Of a stretch of DNA of 64,000 nucleotides, positions 24,204 to 32,509 are shown piece by piece (the first letter of the stretch is position 1; the number at the start of each line of letters is the position of its first letter). The DNA comes from Roseivirga seohaensis (GTDB lineage Bacteria > Bacteroidota > Bacteroidia > Cytophagales > Cyclobacteriaceae): the NCBI RefSeq assembly GCF_001592945.1, contig NZ_LRPB01000049.1, positions 248,001 to 312,000 of the forward strand. The letters are read 5' to 3'. The position numbers were made by a program, and so were the translations under genes. The notes under the pieces were generated by a model, which was given only the letters and a program-made list of their open reading frames with translations, did not search any database and had not been told where the DNA came from.

Positions 24204-24683
24204 ATGGGGTTCTTAGAAAGCTTAAAGGTGTTTAGTTCTTATTTAGGGCTTTTTCATACCTGTTGTGCCGTGTTGGCCATGATTTTTGGAGCATTGGTAG
24301 TGTTAAATGCAAAGGGAACCAGTTTACATAGAAAACTAGGTTATACCTATGTAATAGCGATGGTATTCATGAACCTCAGTGGTTTTGGTATTTATAATTT
24401 CGGAAGCTTTTCACTATTCCATGCCTTTGCGCTTATCAGTTTAGTTACTGTGCTTTTAGGCGTAATTCCGGCCATAAGAAGAACTAAGGATTGGTACAAA
24501 AAACACTTCTATTTTATGAGTTGGTCGGTAGTGGGGCTTTATTGTGCTTTTTGGTCCGACGTAGGAGTGCGCTTTTTCGACATGCAGTATTTTTGGTGGG
24601 TGGTAATGCTGGCTACAATGTTAACGGGCTTGATAGGAATGTCTGTTATTAAAAAGAAGGCAAAGTCGCTTTTTGTGAATTAA
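24204..24683 (+). CDS. DUF2306-type membrane protein
   Basis: The 159-residue protein has four or five transmembrane helices. It shows the arrangement of DUF2306 and related heme-handling membrane proteins: a GTSLHRKLGYTYV segment, FHAFALISL with a membrane histidine, KKHFYFMSWSV and a C-terminal hydrophobic pair. The histidines in helices could bind heme, which is an inference. It starts 2 bases after the lipocalin-like gene, so they are one operon. Confidence 0.75.
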   Translation: MGFLESLKVFSSYLGLFHTCCAVLAMIFGALVVLNAKGTSLHRKLGYTYVIAMVFMNLSGFGIYNFGSFSLFHAFALISLVTVLLGVIPAIRRTKDWYKKHFYFMSWSVVGLYCAFWSDVGVRFFDMQYFWWVVMLATMLTGLIGMSVIKKKAKSLFVN

Positions 24684-24742
24684 TCGAGAAACTTAAACCA
24701 AATCGTATTTAAACATCGTAAGTGATTACTAGTTTAGTGGTT

Positions 24743-25504
24743 ATGAAGAAGATAAAGTCAGGTATATATTCTGTTGCCCTCTGTTTGCTTTTGGTGGCTT
24801 GCGGAGGCGATTCGGATCCGAATGGAGGTGGAAGCGGAAATTTAAATAACCGAGCTGTGGGTGAGTCGGCCAATGACCTTTTAGCGTCTTCAAATTATAA
24901 TCGATTAGAAGTAGAACTGGTGTATGCAGCAGGTTTTGAACCACCATCTGCCAGTGTGGATTATATCAGAAACTTTTTAGCCGAACGATTGAATAAGCCG
25001 GGAGGGATTTCTGTGGTAACCCGTCAAATTTCTGCTCCAGGTAAATCCCGATATAGCCTTCAGGAACTGGTGGATATTGAAACGGCCAATCGCTTGAAGT
25101 TCAATAATGAGTCGACTTTGGGTGTTTATCTCTTCTTTGCCGATGGCAGTTATGCCCCTAACGAAAACGTATTGGGTGTAGCTTATAAGAATACCTCCAT
25201 GGTGCTTTTCCAGAGTAGAATCGAAGAACTTTCAGGTGGAATTGGTCAGTCTTCTACATCGCTTTTAACCTCTAGTGTAATGGCACATGAATTCGGCCAT
25301 ATTCTGGGCTTAGTGAATACAGGTTCAGCATTACAAAGTGATCATCAAGATGTGGCGAATGGACATCACTGCGATGTAGATGATTGCTTGATGTATTTTG
25401 CAGTGGAATCTACTGCGGGTTTGAATGATTTATTGGGAATGAGTGCTCCTCCAACTTTAGATGCCCAATGCTTGGCCGATTTAAAAGCAAACGGAGGAAA
25501 ATAA
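24743..25504 (+). CDS. Metzincin-like zinc metalloprotease lipoprotein
   Basis: Starting at ATG 24743 the 253-residue protein has a lipoprotein signal peptide with lipobox LLVACGG. A glycine-rich linker follows, then a catalytic site AHEFGHILGLVN (HExxHxxGxxN), and about 27 residues later HHCDVDDCLMYF, which resembles the methionine-turn with two cysteines. Metzincins usually have H or D as third ligand; here it is N, with a histidine in SDHQD close by that may substitute. A GTG at 24722 would add seven residues. It ends at a strong terminator. Confidence 0.75.
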   Translation: MKKIKSGIYSVALCLLLVACGGDSDPNGGGSGNLNNRAVGESANDLLASSNYNRLEVELVYAAGFEPPSASVDYIRNFLAERLNKPGGISVVTRQISAPGKSRYSLQELVDIETANRLKFNNESTLGVYLFFADGSYAPNENVLGVAYKNTSMVLFQSRIEELSGGIGQSSTSLLTSSVMAHEFGHILGLVNTGSALQSDHQDVANGHHCDVDDCLMYFAVESTAGLNDLLGMSAPPTLDAQCLADLKANGGK

Positions 25505-25516
25505 AGGGATGAAAGT

Positions 25517-25560
25517 AAAAGCCCTTCAAAAGTTTTTGTTTCAACTGTTGAAGGGCTTTT
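25517..25560. terminator. Strong bidirectional terminator
   Basis: AAAAGCCCTTCAA (25517-25529) and TTGAAGGGCTTTT (25548-25560) form a perfect 13-bp stem. It separates the convergent metalloprotease gene and the 25568 gene and has T-runs in both directions. Confidence 0.9.
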
Positions 25561-25567
25561 ATTAAGT

Positions 25568-26167
25568 TTATTTTGTTTTAGTTGCAGCTTCTGAAAGTAC
25601 TTTTTCAGGTATAATGCTCTTCCAAGCCTGCGGCCTTTGAGGGTCAAAATCTACTAAGTACCAATCGTTACCCAGTGCTTTTTCCTTCACCCATATTACG
25701 TTTTTGGCACCCTTGGCGGTAATTAGATATTTCGAGGCATCATAAGTTACATTTCCAGCACCAAACTCACCTTTTAATCCATTTACAATTTGATCGGCAA
25801 AGGCTTTGTTTTGCTCATTTAAAGTAAGTTTCAAATCCATGGAATAATCGGCTAGGGCATATTTGTTATTCCCTTGCGGACTCAATCCATTTAACCTTCC
25901 TACTTCTACATTTTCCATTTCCAATTTAATCCTCATTAGCTGTAGCATCTGAGCCATTTCTTTCATGCTTACAGAGGAATTACCTTCGAACTGTTTCGGG
26001 TGTAAGAAATTCAGAAGTTTATCAAACTCTTGTTTAGAAGTGTGTTCTAAAAACTTACTAAACCTTGCATTGATGGCTTCGGAATCGGTTTTGCTTAAAG
26101 GCTGTGCCATAAGCCCTGAAGAGAGCATTCCAATGGCAAACACTATAATATATTTTCTCATGTTCAA
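25568..26167 (-). CDS. Secreted hypothetical protein, paralogue A
   Basis: The 199-residue protein has a signal peptide ending ...LMAQP. The mature part begins LSKTDSEAINARFSKFLEHTSKQEFDKLLNFLHPKQFE and ends with a beta-rich half finishing DWYLVDFDPQRPQAWKSIIPEKV. The domain shape (helical start, cone of strands) is reminiscent of NTF2-like secreted domains, but I cannot name it. It is clearly homologous to the next gene (26263-26868): the same order of elements and the same DWY-x-x-DFD/EFD-Q motif near the end. Confidence 0.75.
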   Translation of the reverse strand: MNMRKYIIVFAIGMLSSGLMAQPLSKTDSEAINARFSKFLEHTSKQEFDKLLNFLHPKQFEGNSSVSMKEMAQMLQLMRIKLEMENVEVGRLNGLSPQGNNKYALADYSMDLKLTLNEQNKAFADQIVNGLKGEFGAGNVTYDASKYLITAKGAKNVIWVKEKALGNDWYLVDFDPQRPQAWKSIIPEKVLSEAATKTK

Positions 26168-26262
26168 TTCTTTTCTTTCTAATTAACAAGTTTCAGGCCT
26201 TTTTTGATTTATCTCTTAGGCTAAAAACGGAAGACGATCATTCAACGTGATAAGTTGCAGTT

Positions 26263-26868
26263 TCAGTCTTTAACTAACTCTTTTGTTTTTTTAATCACCT
26301 CTTCAGGAAACATCATGTTAAGTAGCATTGGGTTGCTTTGGTCAAATTCTGCGAAATACCAATCTTTTCCATAGTCGCTGTTTTGAATGGCCATTAAGTG
26401 CTTCTTTCCTGCAATTTGGAAAGTGTAATTTTCTTTGTCCAAGCTTACGGTTCCTGTGCTATACACCATTTTGAATGCCTCTAGCATGCTATTGGCTACT
26501 TCTGGATTTTGCATTTCTTTATTAACCAACGCAACTTTCATTTTCATATCATAAGGGCAAAGTACGTAGCTGGCAGATGTACTGATTGAAACGGGTTTCA
26601 AACTCGTAATCTTCATTTCTTCAAAAATCATATCGAACCCCTGTGCTTCTAGGCTATTAAAAACTTCGATCATTTGGTCCTTTGTTGCTACCTCAAATAT
26701 TTTTGGATAGATAAGGTTCATTAAGGCATTATAGTCTTCTTTTTTTATGAGTTTGACATAAGAGTCTAGCCTTTTATTAATGGTTTTTGTTTCTTTTTTT
26801 GAAAGCTCTTGAGCAGAAAGTGATAAACAGCTGAATGTTATTAAAACAGCCAATAGAATTCTAATCAT
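26263..26868 (-). CDS. Secreted hypothetical protein, paralogue B
   Basis: The 201-residue protein has signal peptide ...LSLSAQ, then LSKKETKTINKRLDSYVKLIKKEDYNALMNLIYPKIFE, aligning without gaps to the start of the downstream paralogue, and KDWYFAEFDQSNPMLLNMMFPEEV at the corresponding end. Function is unknown. It lies 12 bases downstream of the CAP-domain gene on the same strand and is probably co-transcribed, so the three may serve one extracytoplasmic process. Confidence 0.75.
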   Translation of the reverse strand: MIRILLAVLITFSCLSLSAQELSKKETKTINKRLDSYVKLIKKEDYNALMNLIYPKIFEVATKDQMIEVFNSLEAQGFDMIFEEMKITSLKPVSISTSASYVLCPYDMKMKVALVNKEMQNPEVANSMLEAFKMVYSTGTVSLDKENYTFQIAGKKHLMAIQNSDYGKDWYFAEFDQSNPMLLNMMFPEEVIKKTKELVKD

Positions 26869-26880
26869 ATTTGTTTGGGG

Positions 26881-27549
26881 TTAGTTTTTGATGTCTTTGT
26901 CTTTTGATTTTTCACTCACAATTTCGGCAAAAGACTGAAAGTTTTGAGTAGCCAGCCAGAAACCATCACCTTGTTTCCAAATGGCTTTGTTGCCTTGCCA
27001 AACGCCTTTGTAATAATAAGCTCCACAGCCTAATTGAATAGCTTTTTCACTAAAAATTGCTTTGGCATGTGGAGGAGAGTCAATCCATTTGTCAACAATA
27101 TGATCGGCCAGTGCTAAGTAAGACCCAAAGTATACTCCTCCAACAGCCGATATATTTTCCGAAATGCTAGGGTTGGTAATTCCTGCCAAAGCGGCTCGCT
27201 CTTCTGGCGTCCTTCGTTTTTTATCGCTTTTATTAATGTGGTCGAAAAAATCTTCTTCACCCATTTCAACAGAATGGTTCCAAGCCATAATTTCTAGGTT
27301 GGGCTGATAGGCCAAGGGCTTCATGCCTTTTTCTATTCTGGCTTCGTTGGTAACAAAAAATAAGGCCGCATTCAGTACCTTATAGTTAATCTTATCTAAA
27401 TCAATTGGTGCTTTAAAAAGTTTGAATGACCTGAAATCATTGTCATTCAATTCTTTATAATATTTATCATCCCATTTTCGCTGAGCGCTTAAGGTTGAGC
27501 AAAAGCACAACATTAAAGCCAGAAGAATATAAAATTTGTGGGATTTCAT
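26881..27549 (-). CDS. Secreted CAP-domain (SCP/PR-1) protein
   Basis: The 222-residue protein has a signal peptide (ending STLSAQ) and a CAP domain: LFFVTNEARIEKGMKPL, then AWNHSVEMGEEDFFDHIN with the CAP histidine, SENIS with the glutamate, and DKWIDSPPHAKAI with the second histidine. The final part (WLATQNF) completes the sandwich. The bacterial role of CAP domains is mostly unknown; peptidoglycan-related or lipid-binding roles are suggested in some species. It is the first of three co-directional secreted genes. Confidence 0.88.
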   Translation of the reverse strand: MKSHKFYILLALMLCFCSTLSAQRKWDDKYYKELNDNDFRSFKLFKAPIDLDKINYKVLNAALFFVTNEARIEKGMKPLAYQPNLEIMAWNHSVEMGEEDFFDHINKSDKKRRTPEERAALAGITNPSISENISAVGGVYFGSYLALADHIVDKWIDSPPHAKAIFSEKAIQLGCGAYYYKGVWQGNKAIWKQGDGFWLATQNFQSFAEIVSEKSKDKDIKN

Positions 27550-27654
27550 GCACGAAGATATACGTTAATTTAAGACATAGCGGGATTTCAATCCGAAAAT
27601 CGTTCTACTTTAAAATCATTTTATATTAGTTTTACTCAAACAGAATATTTTTAA

Positions 27655-28134
27655 GTGAAGTATAACAAAGTCTTAATTTTATCAGCCCTTCTAGTTTTCT
27701 CGCTGTTTTTTCTGACCGACTGCGCAGGAACAAAGAAAGGAAGAGATCAAAAAGTCAACACCGTAATTCAAACCGCGCGGTCTTATGTAGGTACACCCTA
27801 CAAATATGGAGGAACCACTAGGGTAGGTTTAGACTGCTCGGCACTTCTTTATCACGCTTATTATAGTGTCAGAATTCAATTGCCAAGAGTATCGGAAGAT
27901 CAGGCGAAAATTGGTGAGAAGATTAAATTAAAGGATTTAAAACCAGGCGACATGGTGTTTTTTGCTACGGGTAAGAAGAAAAATGAAATTACCCATGCCG
28001 GCATTGTTACTGCGGTAAGAAGTAAATCCGACATCCGTTTTATCCATGCTTCTACCTCGCTTGGTGTAACAGAAAGCAACCTATTTTCACCTTATTATAT
28101 ACAAAGATTCAAACGAGCCAGAAGAGTGCTTTGA
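27655..28134 (+). CDS. NlpC/P60 (C40) peptidoglycan endopeptidase lipoprotein
   Basis: The 159-residue protein starts with GTG at 27655. A signal peptide with cysteine in LTDCAG indicates a lipoprotein, though Asp before the Cys is unusual. The NlpC/P60 domain has LDCSALLYHAY (catalytic Cys), ITHAGIV (His) and FIHAS (third residue). It probably cleaves D-Glu-meso-Dap bonds in wall peptides. The protein lacks the extra SH3 domains seen in some relatives. The tRNA-Ala promoter -33 element overlaps its stop codon. Confidence 0.92.
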   Translation: MKYNKVLILSALLVFSLFFLTDCAGTKKGRDQKVNTVIQTARSYVGTPYKYGGTTRVGLDCSALLYHAYYSVRIQLPRVSEDQAKIGEKIKLKDLKPGDMVFFATGKKKNEITHAGIVTAVRSKSDIRFIHASTSLGVTESNLFSPYYIQRFKRARRVL

Positions 28135-28160
28135 TTTATATACTTGGCCTTGTATATTTG
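28130..28160 (+). promoter_or_regulatory. Promoter of tRNA-Ala
   Basis: TTTG (28130-28133), a 19-base spacer and TATATTTG (28153-28160) match the Bacteroidota promoter consensus exactly. The -33 element covers the end of the NlpC/P60 gene. The tRNA begins 11 bases after the -7 box. Confidence 0.75.
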
Positions 28161-28167
28161 CCGACCT

Positions 28168-28247
<80 letters not shown>

Positions 28248-28257
28248 GAAGTAAAAA

Positions 28258-28283
28258 GCTTCACAGAAATGTGAGGCTTTTTT
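28258..28283 (+). terminator. Terminator of tRNA-Ala
   Basis: GCTTCACA (28258-28265), loop GAAA and TGTGAGGC (28270-28277) with one G:T pair, followed by six T. A near copy recurs at 28380-28406. Confidence 0.88.
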
Positions 28284-28286
28284 GCT

Positions 28287-28370
28287 GTTAGCTCAGCTTG
28301 CTAGAGCGTCCCGAACTTGCTTCGGGAATGACATCGGTTCGCCCCGAGGCTTCGGGGCGGTATTCTTCAC
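28287..28370 (+). pseudogene. Decayed tandem copy of tRNA-Ala with palindromic inserts
   Basis: GTTAGCTCAGCTTGCTAGAG, ATCGGTTCG and GGTATTCTTCAC match, in order, the D-arm, T-arm and acceptor 3' side of the intact tRNA-Ala just upstream. The anticodon arm is replaced by a hairpin CCCGAA-N5-TTCGGG (28310-28326), and a second hairpin GCCCCGA/TCGGGGC (28341-28358) interrupts the T-arm. It cannot fold into a functional tRNA. It is followed by a second copy of the terminator, so tRNA plus terminator were duplicated together. Confidence 0.8.
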
Positions 28371-28379
28371 AAAACTTGA

Positions 28380-28406
28380 AGCCTTGCAGAAATGCGAGGC
28401 TTTTTT
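28380..28406 (+). terminator. Second, duplicated terminator
   Basis: AGCCTTGCA (28380-28388), loop GAAA and TGCGAGGCT (28393-28401) followed by T6. It differs from the first copy by compensatory changes that keep the stem. Between it and the FtsX gene at 28616 I see no gene or clear signal. Confidence 0.85.
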
Positions 28407-28615
28407 GGTTTCTAGTAGAGCATTTTAACCAAACAGTTCTACTTCTTTATCCTTAGTCTATCAGGTCCATGATTCAACTTCTAGTTTCTAGAATCTAACT
28501 TTTTGCCTGTGCAACTTTCGGCTATATTATTTATCTTTAACCAGTTAAGCTGTCTCAGGTCTGAAAAAAGTGGTTTAACGGATAGAAACAAATTCAAATC
28601 TCAAACAACAACACA

Positions 28616-31015
28616 ATGCTTAAAAGCTATCTTAAAATTGCTTTGCGCAGCTTAAAGCGCCACAAGGTTTTTTCCATCATTAATGTTCTGGGTTTGTCAG
28701 TTGGGCTTGCCTGCTGTATGCTGATTGGACTTTATATTTCTGAAGAAACCAGTTATGATAAGTTTCACGCCAACTCAGATAATATTTATCGGTTTACACG
28801 TGAGTTCATTAGTCCCGATGGCTCTACATCTCTTCATCTGTCACGATTGGCACCTCCGTTTGGGCCATTGGCCAAGGAGGATTTTTCTGGAGAAATAGAG
28901 AAAATTGGCCGAATGATGTCGGTGGGCGGCCCAGTAAAATACAACAACAGGCTCTATGATGAAGACAACTTCTACTTTGCAGATGCTGAAATAGCTGAAA
29001 TTCTAACCTTCGATGTAATTGAAGGAGACATAGTACAGGCATTGACTCAACCAGGTTCTGTAGTGATTTCAGACGAAATGGCTTATAAATATTTTGGAGA
29101 TGAAGATCCCATTGGTAAGTCGATTAATTTTCTTTCTCAGGCGGATTTAATTGTGAAAGGCGTTTTCAAAAAGCTTCCTGAAAACTCTTCTTTTCAAGTA
29201 GATTTTCTAGCTGAAATGACTCCGCTTGAGGCATTTTATGGAGGTAGAGAAGCGATGATGCAAAACTGGGGGAGTAATAATTTCTCTACTTTCTTTACCC
29301 TAAAACCTGAGGGGCGGATCAGTGAAATCGAACGCAGATTGGGTGATTTTTTAAATAAACACATTGATGAGGAGGCTACCACTTGGACAGCCTTACACGT
29401 TCAAAAACTTACAGATATCCACTTACATTCTAACTTGGATGACGAACAAGGACAGAACAGTGATATTACTTATGTTTATATTTTTGCATCCATTGCTTTC
29501 TTGATTTTGGCCATTGCTTGTATCAATTACATGAATTTGGCCACTGCCCGTTCTGCTACGCGCGCTAAAGAAGTGGGAATGCGCAAAGTTTTTGGGGCAG
29601 GAAAAGGCAAGTTGATCAATCAGTTTTTAGTGGAGTCCATTGTATTAGTGTTCTTCGCCTTGTTTTTGGCCGTTGGAGCAACTTCTTTGATACTTCCTTA
29701 TTTTAGGGCATTTACCGGCCTACAACTTGAGTTTGACTTGCTTACTAACCTTCCGATGGTAGCCGTTATTTTAACCAGTGCCGTTGTGGTGGGTGTGCTT
29801 TCGGGCAGTTACCCAGCTTTCTATTTGTCTTCTTTTCAACCTTTAAAAGTTTTAAAAGGGAAGCTAACAGGAGGAGCCAAAAGTGGCAACTTAAGAAGGT
29901 TTTTGGTAGTGGTTCAGTTTACCATTTCTGTAATCTTAATAGTTTCTACCATTGTGGTATTCAAACAGCTCGATTTTATTCAGAATAAAAAATTAGGCTA
30001 CGACCGTGAGCAAATGATGATTATGGGGGTAAGTCAGCAAGTAGCCGATCAGTATGACGCCTTTAAAAATGAATTGCTTACCATTCAGGGTGTGAAAATG
30101 GTTGGCGGATCAAGCCGAGTGCCTTCAGGCCAGTTGTTAGATTCGCAAGGAGCACAGGCTGAAGTAAACGGAGAGATGTTGCCAACTCCGGTGGTAATAA
30201 AAAGTCTATCTGTTGACCCTGACTTTATTCCAACCTACCAAATGGAAATGGCCAGTGGGCGCAACTTTTCCGATAATTTTGCTACCGACTCAGCTTCATT
30301 TGTTTTAAATGAAAAATCGGTGGAGGTGATTGGTTGGGGTAACCCAGAAGATGCCATAGGGCAAAACATGATTTACGCAGGGGTGCGTGGCAAAGTAATA
30401 GGGGTAGTGAAAGATTTCCATTTCGAGTCGTTGCAAAGCGAGATTTCTCCTATAATTATGGTCAATCGCCCTAACCAAATGCGTAATCTTTCTATCAAAA
30501 TTGAGGGTACTAACATTAGAGGTGCGATTCAACAAGTAGAAGAACTTTATGCAAACTTTTCACCCAATGCACCATTGAATTATAATTTCTTGGACGATCG
30601 TTTCGAGAACCTTTATACTACAGAAACGCAACGTAGTCAGTTGTTTACTTTGTTTTCAGGCTTGGCTATTTTCTTAGCTTGTTTAGGCTTGTTTGGTTTA
30701 GCATCGTTTACCGTGTCGCAACGAAGTAAAGAAATTTCCATCAGAAAAGTGCTTGGTGCTTCGGTGCAGCAAATTGTGGGCATTCTTTCAAAAGAGTTTG
30801 TTATTCTTATTGCTGTGGCCATGCTTTTGGCCTTCCCTGTGGCCTGGTATTTTATGAACGACTGGTTGGCAGGTTATGCTTACAGAACTACGCTAGGGGT
30901 TTCGCCATTTTTACTGGCCGCGCTTATAGCAGGTGCCATTGCTTTTGTCACCATAAGTTTCCAAACCTTTAAGGCTGCGGTTTCAAATCCTTCGGAACGA
31001 TTGAGAGACGAATAG
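28616..31015 (+). CDS. FtsX-like ABC transporter permease (MacB/FtsX fold)
   Basis: The 799-residue membrane protein has the Bacteroidota long-permease plan: first helix after MLKSYLKIALRSLKRHKVFS, a periplasmic MacB-PCD domain (about 45-270), a three-helix FtsX domain (about 280-410), another fused helix and periplasmic domain (about 425-670), and a second FtsX domain at the end (VSQRSKEISIRKVLGAS). ARATRAKEVGMRKVFGA in the first half is the paired repeat. It should work with a separate LolD/MacB-like ATPase, which is not next to it. The substrate is unknown; drug or peptide export or signalling are all possible. Confidence 0.92.
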   Translation: MLKSYLKIALRSLKRHKVFSIINVLGLSVGLACCMLIGLYISEETSYDKFHANSDNIYRFTREFISPDGSTSLHLSRLAPPFGPLAKEDFSGEIEKIGRMMSVGGPVKYNNRLYDEDNFYFADAEIAEILTFDVIEGDIVQALTQPGSVVISDEMAYKYFGDEDPIGKSINFLSQADLIVKGVFKKLPENSSFQVDFLAEMTPLEAFYGGREAMMQNWGSNNFSTFFTLKPEGRISEIERRLGDFLNKHIDEEATTWTALHVQKLTDIHLHSNLDDEQGQNSDITYVYIFASIAFLILAIACINYMNLATARSATRAKEVGMRKVFGAGKGKLINQFLVESIVLVFFALFLAVGATSLILPYFRAFTGLQLEFDLLTNLPMVAVILTSAVVVGVLSGSYPAFYLSSFQPLKVLKGKLTGGAKSGNLRRFLVVVQFTISVILIVSTIVVFKQLDFIQNKKLGYDREQMMIMGVSQQVADQYDAFKNELLTIQGVKMVGGSSRVPSGQLLDSQGAQAEVNGEMLPTPVVIKSLSVDPDFIPTYQMEMASGRNFSDNFATDSASFVLNEKSVEVIGWGNPEDAIGQNMIYAGVRGKVIGVVKDFHFESLQSEISPIIMVNRPNQMRNLSIKIEGTNIRGAIQQVEELYANFSPNAPLNYNFLDDRFENLYTTETQRSQLFTLFSGLAIFLACLGLFGLASFTVSQRSKEISIRKVLGASVQQIVGILSKEFVILIAVAMLLAFPVAWYFMNDWLAGYAYRTTLGVSPFLLAALIAGAIAFVTISFQTFKAAVSNPSERLRDE

Positions 31016-31022
31016 AAATCTT

Positions 31023-31059
31023 AAGTTAGGGGAAAGAGTGCCTTTCCCCTAACTTATTT
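31023..31059. terminator. Bidirectional terminator between FtsX and DinB genes
   Basis: AAGTTAGGGGAAA (31023-31035) pairs perfectly with TTTCCCCTAACTT (31043-31055) over a 7-base loop. The right arm overlaps the DinB stop codon. Confidence 0.9.
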
Positions 31060-31623
31060 TGTTACCGTATTTTTGATGCGTTCCAGCTGCACCAAATGTC
31101 GCTGCGTATGGGCAACGATAAAACGAAGCGCTTCGCCCAATCTCAGTTTCACCATTGAGCCTAAAGCGGTAGGTATTTTTATACGGTCAATATTCACCCC
31201 ACGACTTTTATCTACCAAGGCGATCATCTGTTCATGAACCTGTTTGAATTCGGCCATTACAGTATTTGAATTGAGTTGACTTTTGGGCTCTAGAAATTTG
31301 AAGGTTTTCAACTTCATGGGGATTTCTCCCTCGGGTTTTGGAGCGTTCATTTTGGCAAACATTTTACCCTTCCAATGACCTTTATAATTATCTGCTGCTG
31401 CCGGAAGCTGCTGACCATTTAGCTTCTCATTGAAGTTTTTCACATAGACCGCTGTGGCCAAAGTAATGTGCTCAATACATTGTAGCATACTCCATTTGCC
31501 ATCTGATTCGGGTTGGTTTAGGGTTTTCTCATCTAAATTTGCTGTGAGTTTTTCTACTCGGCTAATTGCTTGCTCAAGTTCGCTTATAACCCCATCTAGA
31601 TATTTCTGAGTGCTTATTGCCAT
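31054..31623 (-). CDS. DinB-family (DinB_2) four-helix protein
   Basis: The 189-residue protein shows the DinB-like four-helix bundle: GKWSMLQCIEHITLATAVY carries the first metal histidine and AHTQRHLVQLERI near the end the second and third. Proteins of this fold often bind a metal and act as thiol-dependent transferases (as in bacillithiol systems), but no specific substrate can be given. The start ATG at 31623 follows no other gene on this strand; the Crp/Fnr gene upstream ends 67 bases away. Confidence 0.85.
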   Translation of the reverse strand: MAISTQKYLDGVISELEQAISRVEKLTANLDEKTLNQPESDGKWSMLQCIEHITLATAVYVKNFNEKLNGQQLPAAADNYKGHWKGKMFAKMNAPKPEGEIPMKLKTFKFLEPKSQLNSNTVMAEFKQVHEQMIALVDKSRGVNIDRIKIPTALGSMVKLRLGEALRFIVAHTQRHLVQLERIKNTVTK

Positions 31624-31689
31624 GCCTTTAATTTTTTACAAAGTTAAACTGGGTGCTCGAACGAAAACTTGATTTAAATCAAGAAAGAA

Positions 31690-32268
31690 TTACATCGTCT
31701 TTTTTCTCATTCGGCTAAAGGTTTCGGCAGACATGCCTAAGTAGGAAGCCAAATGTTTTTGCGGAACCAGCTGAAAAATGTGAGGGCTTTGCTGCATTAA
31801 TCGGTTAAAGCGCTCTTCGGCTGAATCGGCCAAAATAGACTGAATGAAAATACCAAAACCTACTAATACACTTTGGTTGAAAAGACGTCCCCAACGCTCA
31901 AAGACTTTATATTGATCAAATAAGGGCATTAAATCACGGTATTTAATTCGTATTCCAGAAGTTTCGGTGAGCGTTTCAAGCACATATTGAGATGGTTTTT
32001 GTAGCATGAAAGAGTCGTAAACACCACTGTATTCGCCATGGTAAGAGAAGCCGATGTTAAATTCTTCTCCATTTTTTATAAAGTAGCCACGAATGACTCC
32101 CTCTGAAATAAAATAAAAGTAAGGCTCAACCTGGCCCAGGTTGGTCACTCTATGGTTTTTATCGAAGGAAAAGGGTTTCCATTTTTGAGTGAAAGCTTGC
32201 CATTCTTGATCATTGGGCTGGGCAATGCTTCGGACTTTCTTTTCTAATTGCTGCAATACTTCTTCCAT
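31690..32268 (-). CDS. Crp/Fnr-family transcriptional regulator
   Basis: Starting at ATG 32268 (six residues inside a longer frame) the protein has about 192 residues: a cyclic-nucleotide-binding-type beta barrel (about 25-120, VEPYFYFISEGVIRGYF) and a C-terminal helix-turn-helix QKHLASYLGMSAETFSRMRKK. The wing is cut short, as usual for this Bacteroidota subgroup. Conserved phosphate-binding residues of true cAMP sites are not evident, so the ligand is uncertain. It lies just upstream of and co-directional with the DinB gene. Confidence 0.9.
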   Translation of the reverse strand: MEEVLQQLEKKVRSIAQPNDQEWQAFTQKWKPFSFDKNHRVTNLGQVEPYFYFISEGVIRGYFIKNGEEFNIGFSYHGEYSGVYDSFMLQKPSQYVLETLTETSGIRIKYRDLMPLFDQYKVFERWGRLFNQSVLVGFGIFIQSILADSAEERFNRLMQQSPHIFQLVPQKHLASYLGMSAETFSRMRKKTM

Positions 32269-32323
32269 GAATCTAAAATAGCACAAGCGTTTTAAATCGG
32301 AGTCATTTTTGATAGCTTTAGGT

Positions 32324-32509
32324 ATGGGTAAGTCAATCCGTATTTTTAAGTCTCATGAGGAATCAGAACGTTATATGTTGGAGCAGTCGTTAAACCGAAC
32401 TCCAGAAGAGCGTATTCTTTGGTTGTTGAACCAAGTCAAAATCATGAACAAATTTCAGCCTAATAAAAAAGAAGCTAGGGGCTTTCAATTGAAGAAGAGA
32501 AATGGATGA
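32324..32509 (+). CDS. Small basic protein upstream of a nucleotidyltransferase
   Basis: This 61-residue protein begins MGKSIRIFKSHEESERYMLE and has a helical centre (RTPEERILWLLNQVK) and a lysine-rich tail. I do not know a named family, but small proteins with an opening like this commonly precede AbiEii/MNT-like nucleotidyltransferases in Bacteroidota. Its last 8 bases overlap the next gene. A TTG at 32309 could add five residues. A role as partner or antitoxin of the nucleotidyltransferase is an inference. Confidence 0.65.
   Translation: MGKSIRIFKSHEESERYMLEQSLNRTPEERILWLLNQVKIMNKFQPNKKEARGFQLKKRNG

Noticed and set aside
28141-28160. Sigma-54 promoter before tRNA-Ala (TTGGC...TTGC)
   Set aside because: The GG to GC distance is 14 instead of 12, while a perfect TTTG-N19-TATATTTG promoter is present.
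28287-28370. Second functional tRNA-Ala
   Set aside because: The anticodon arm is missing and the T-arm is interrupted; no cloverleaf can form.
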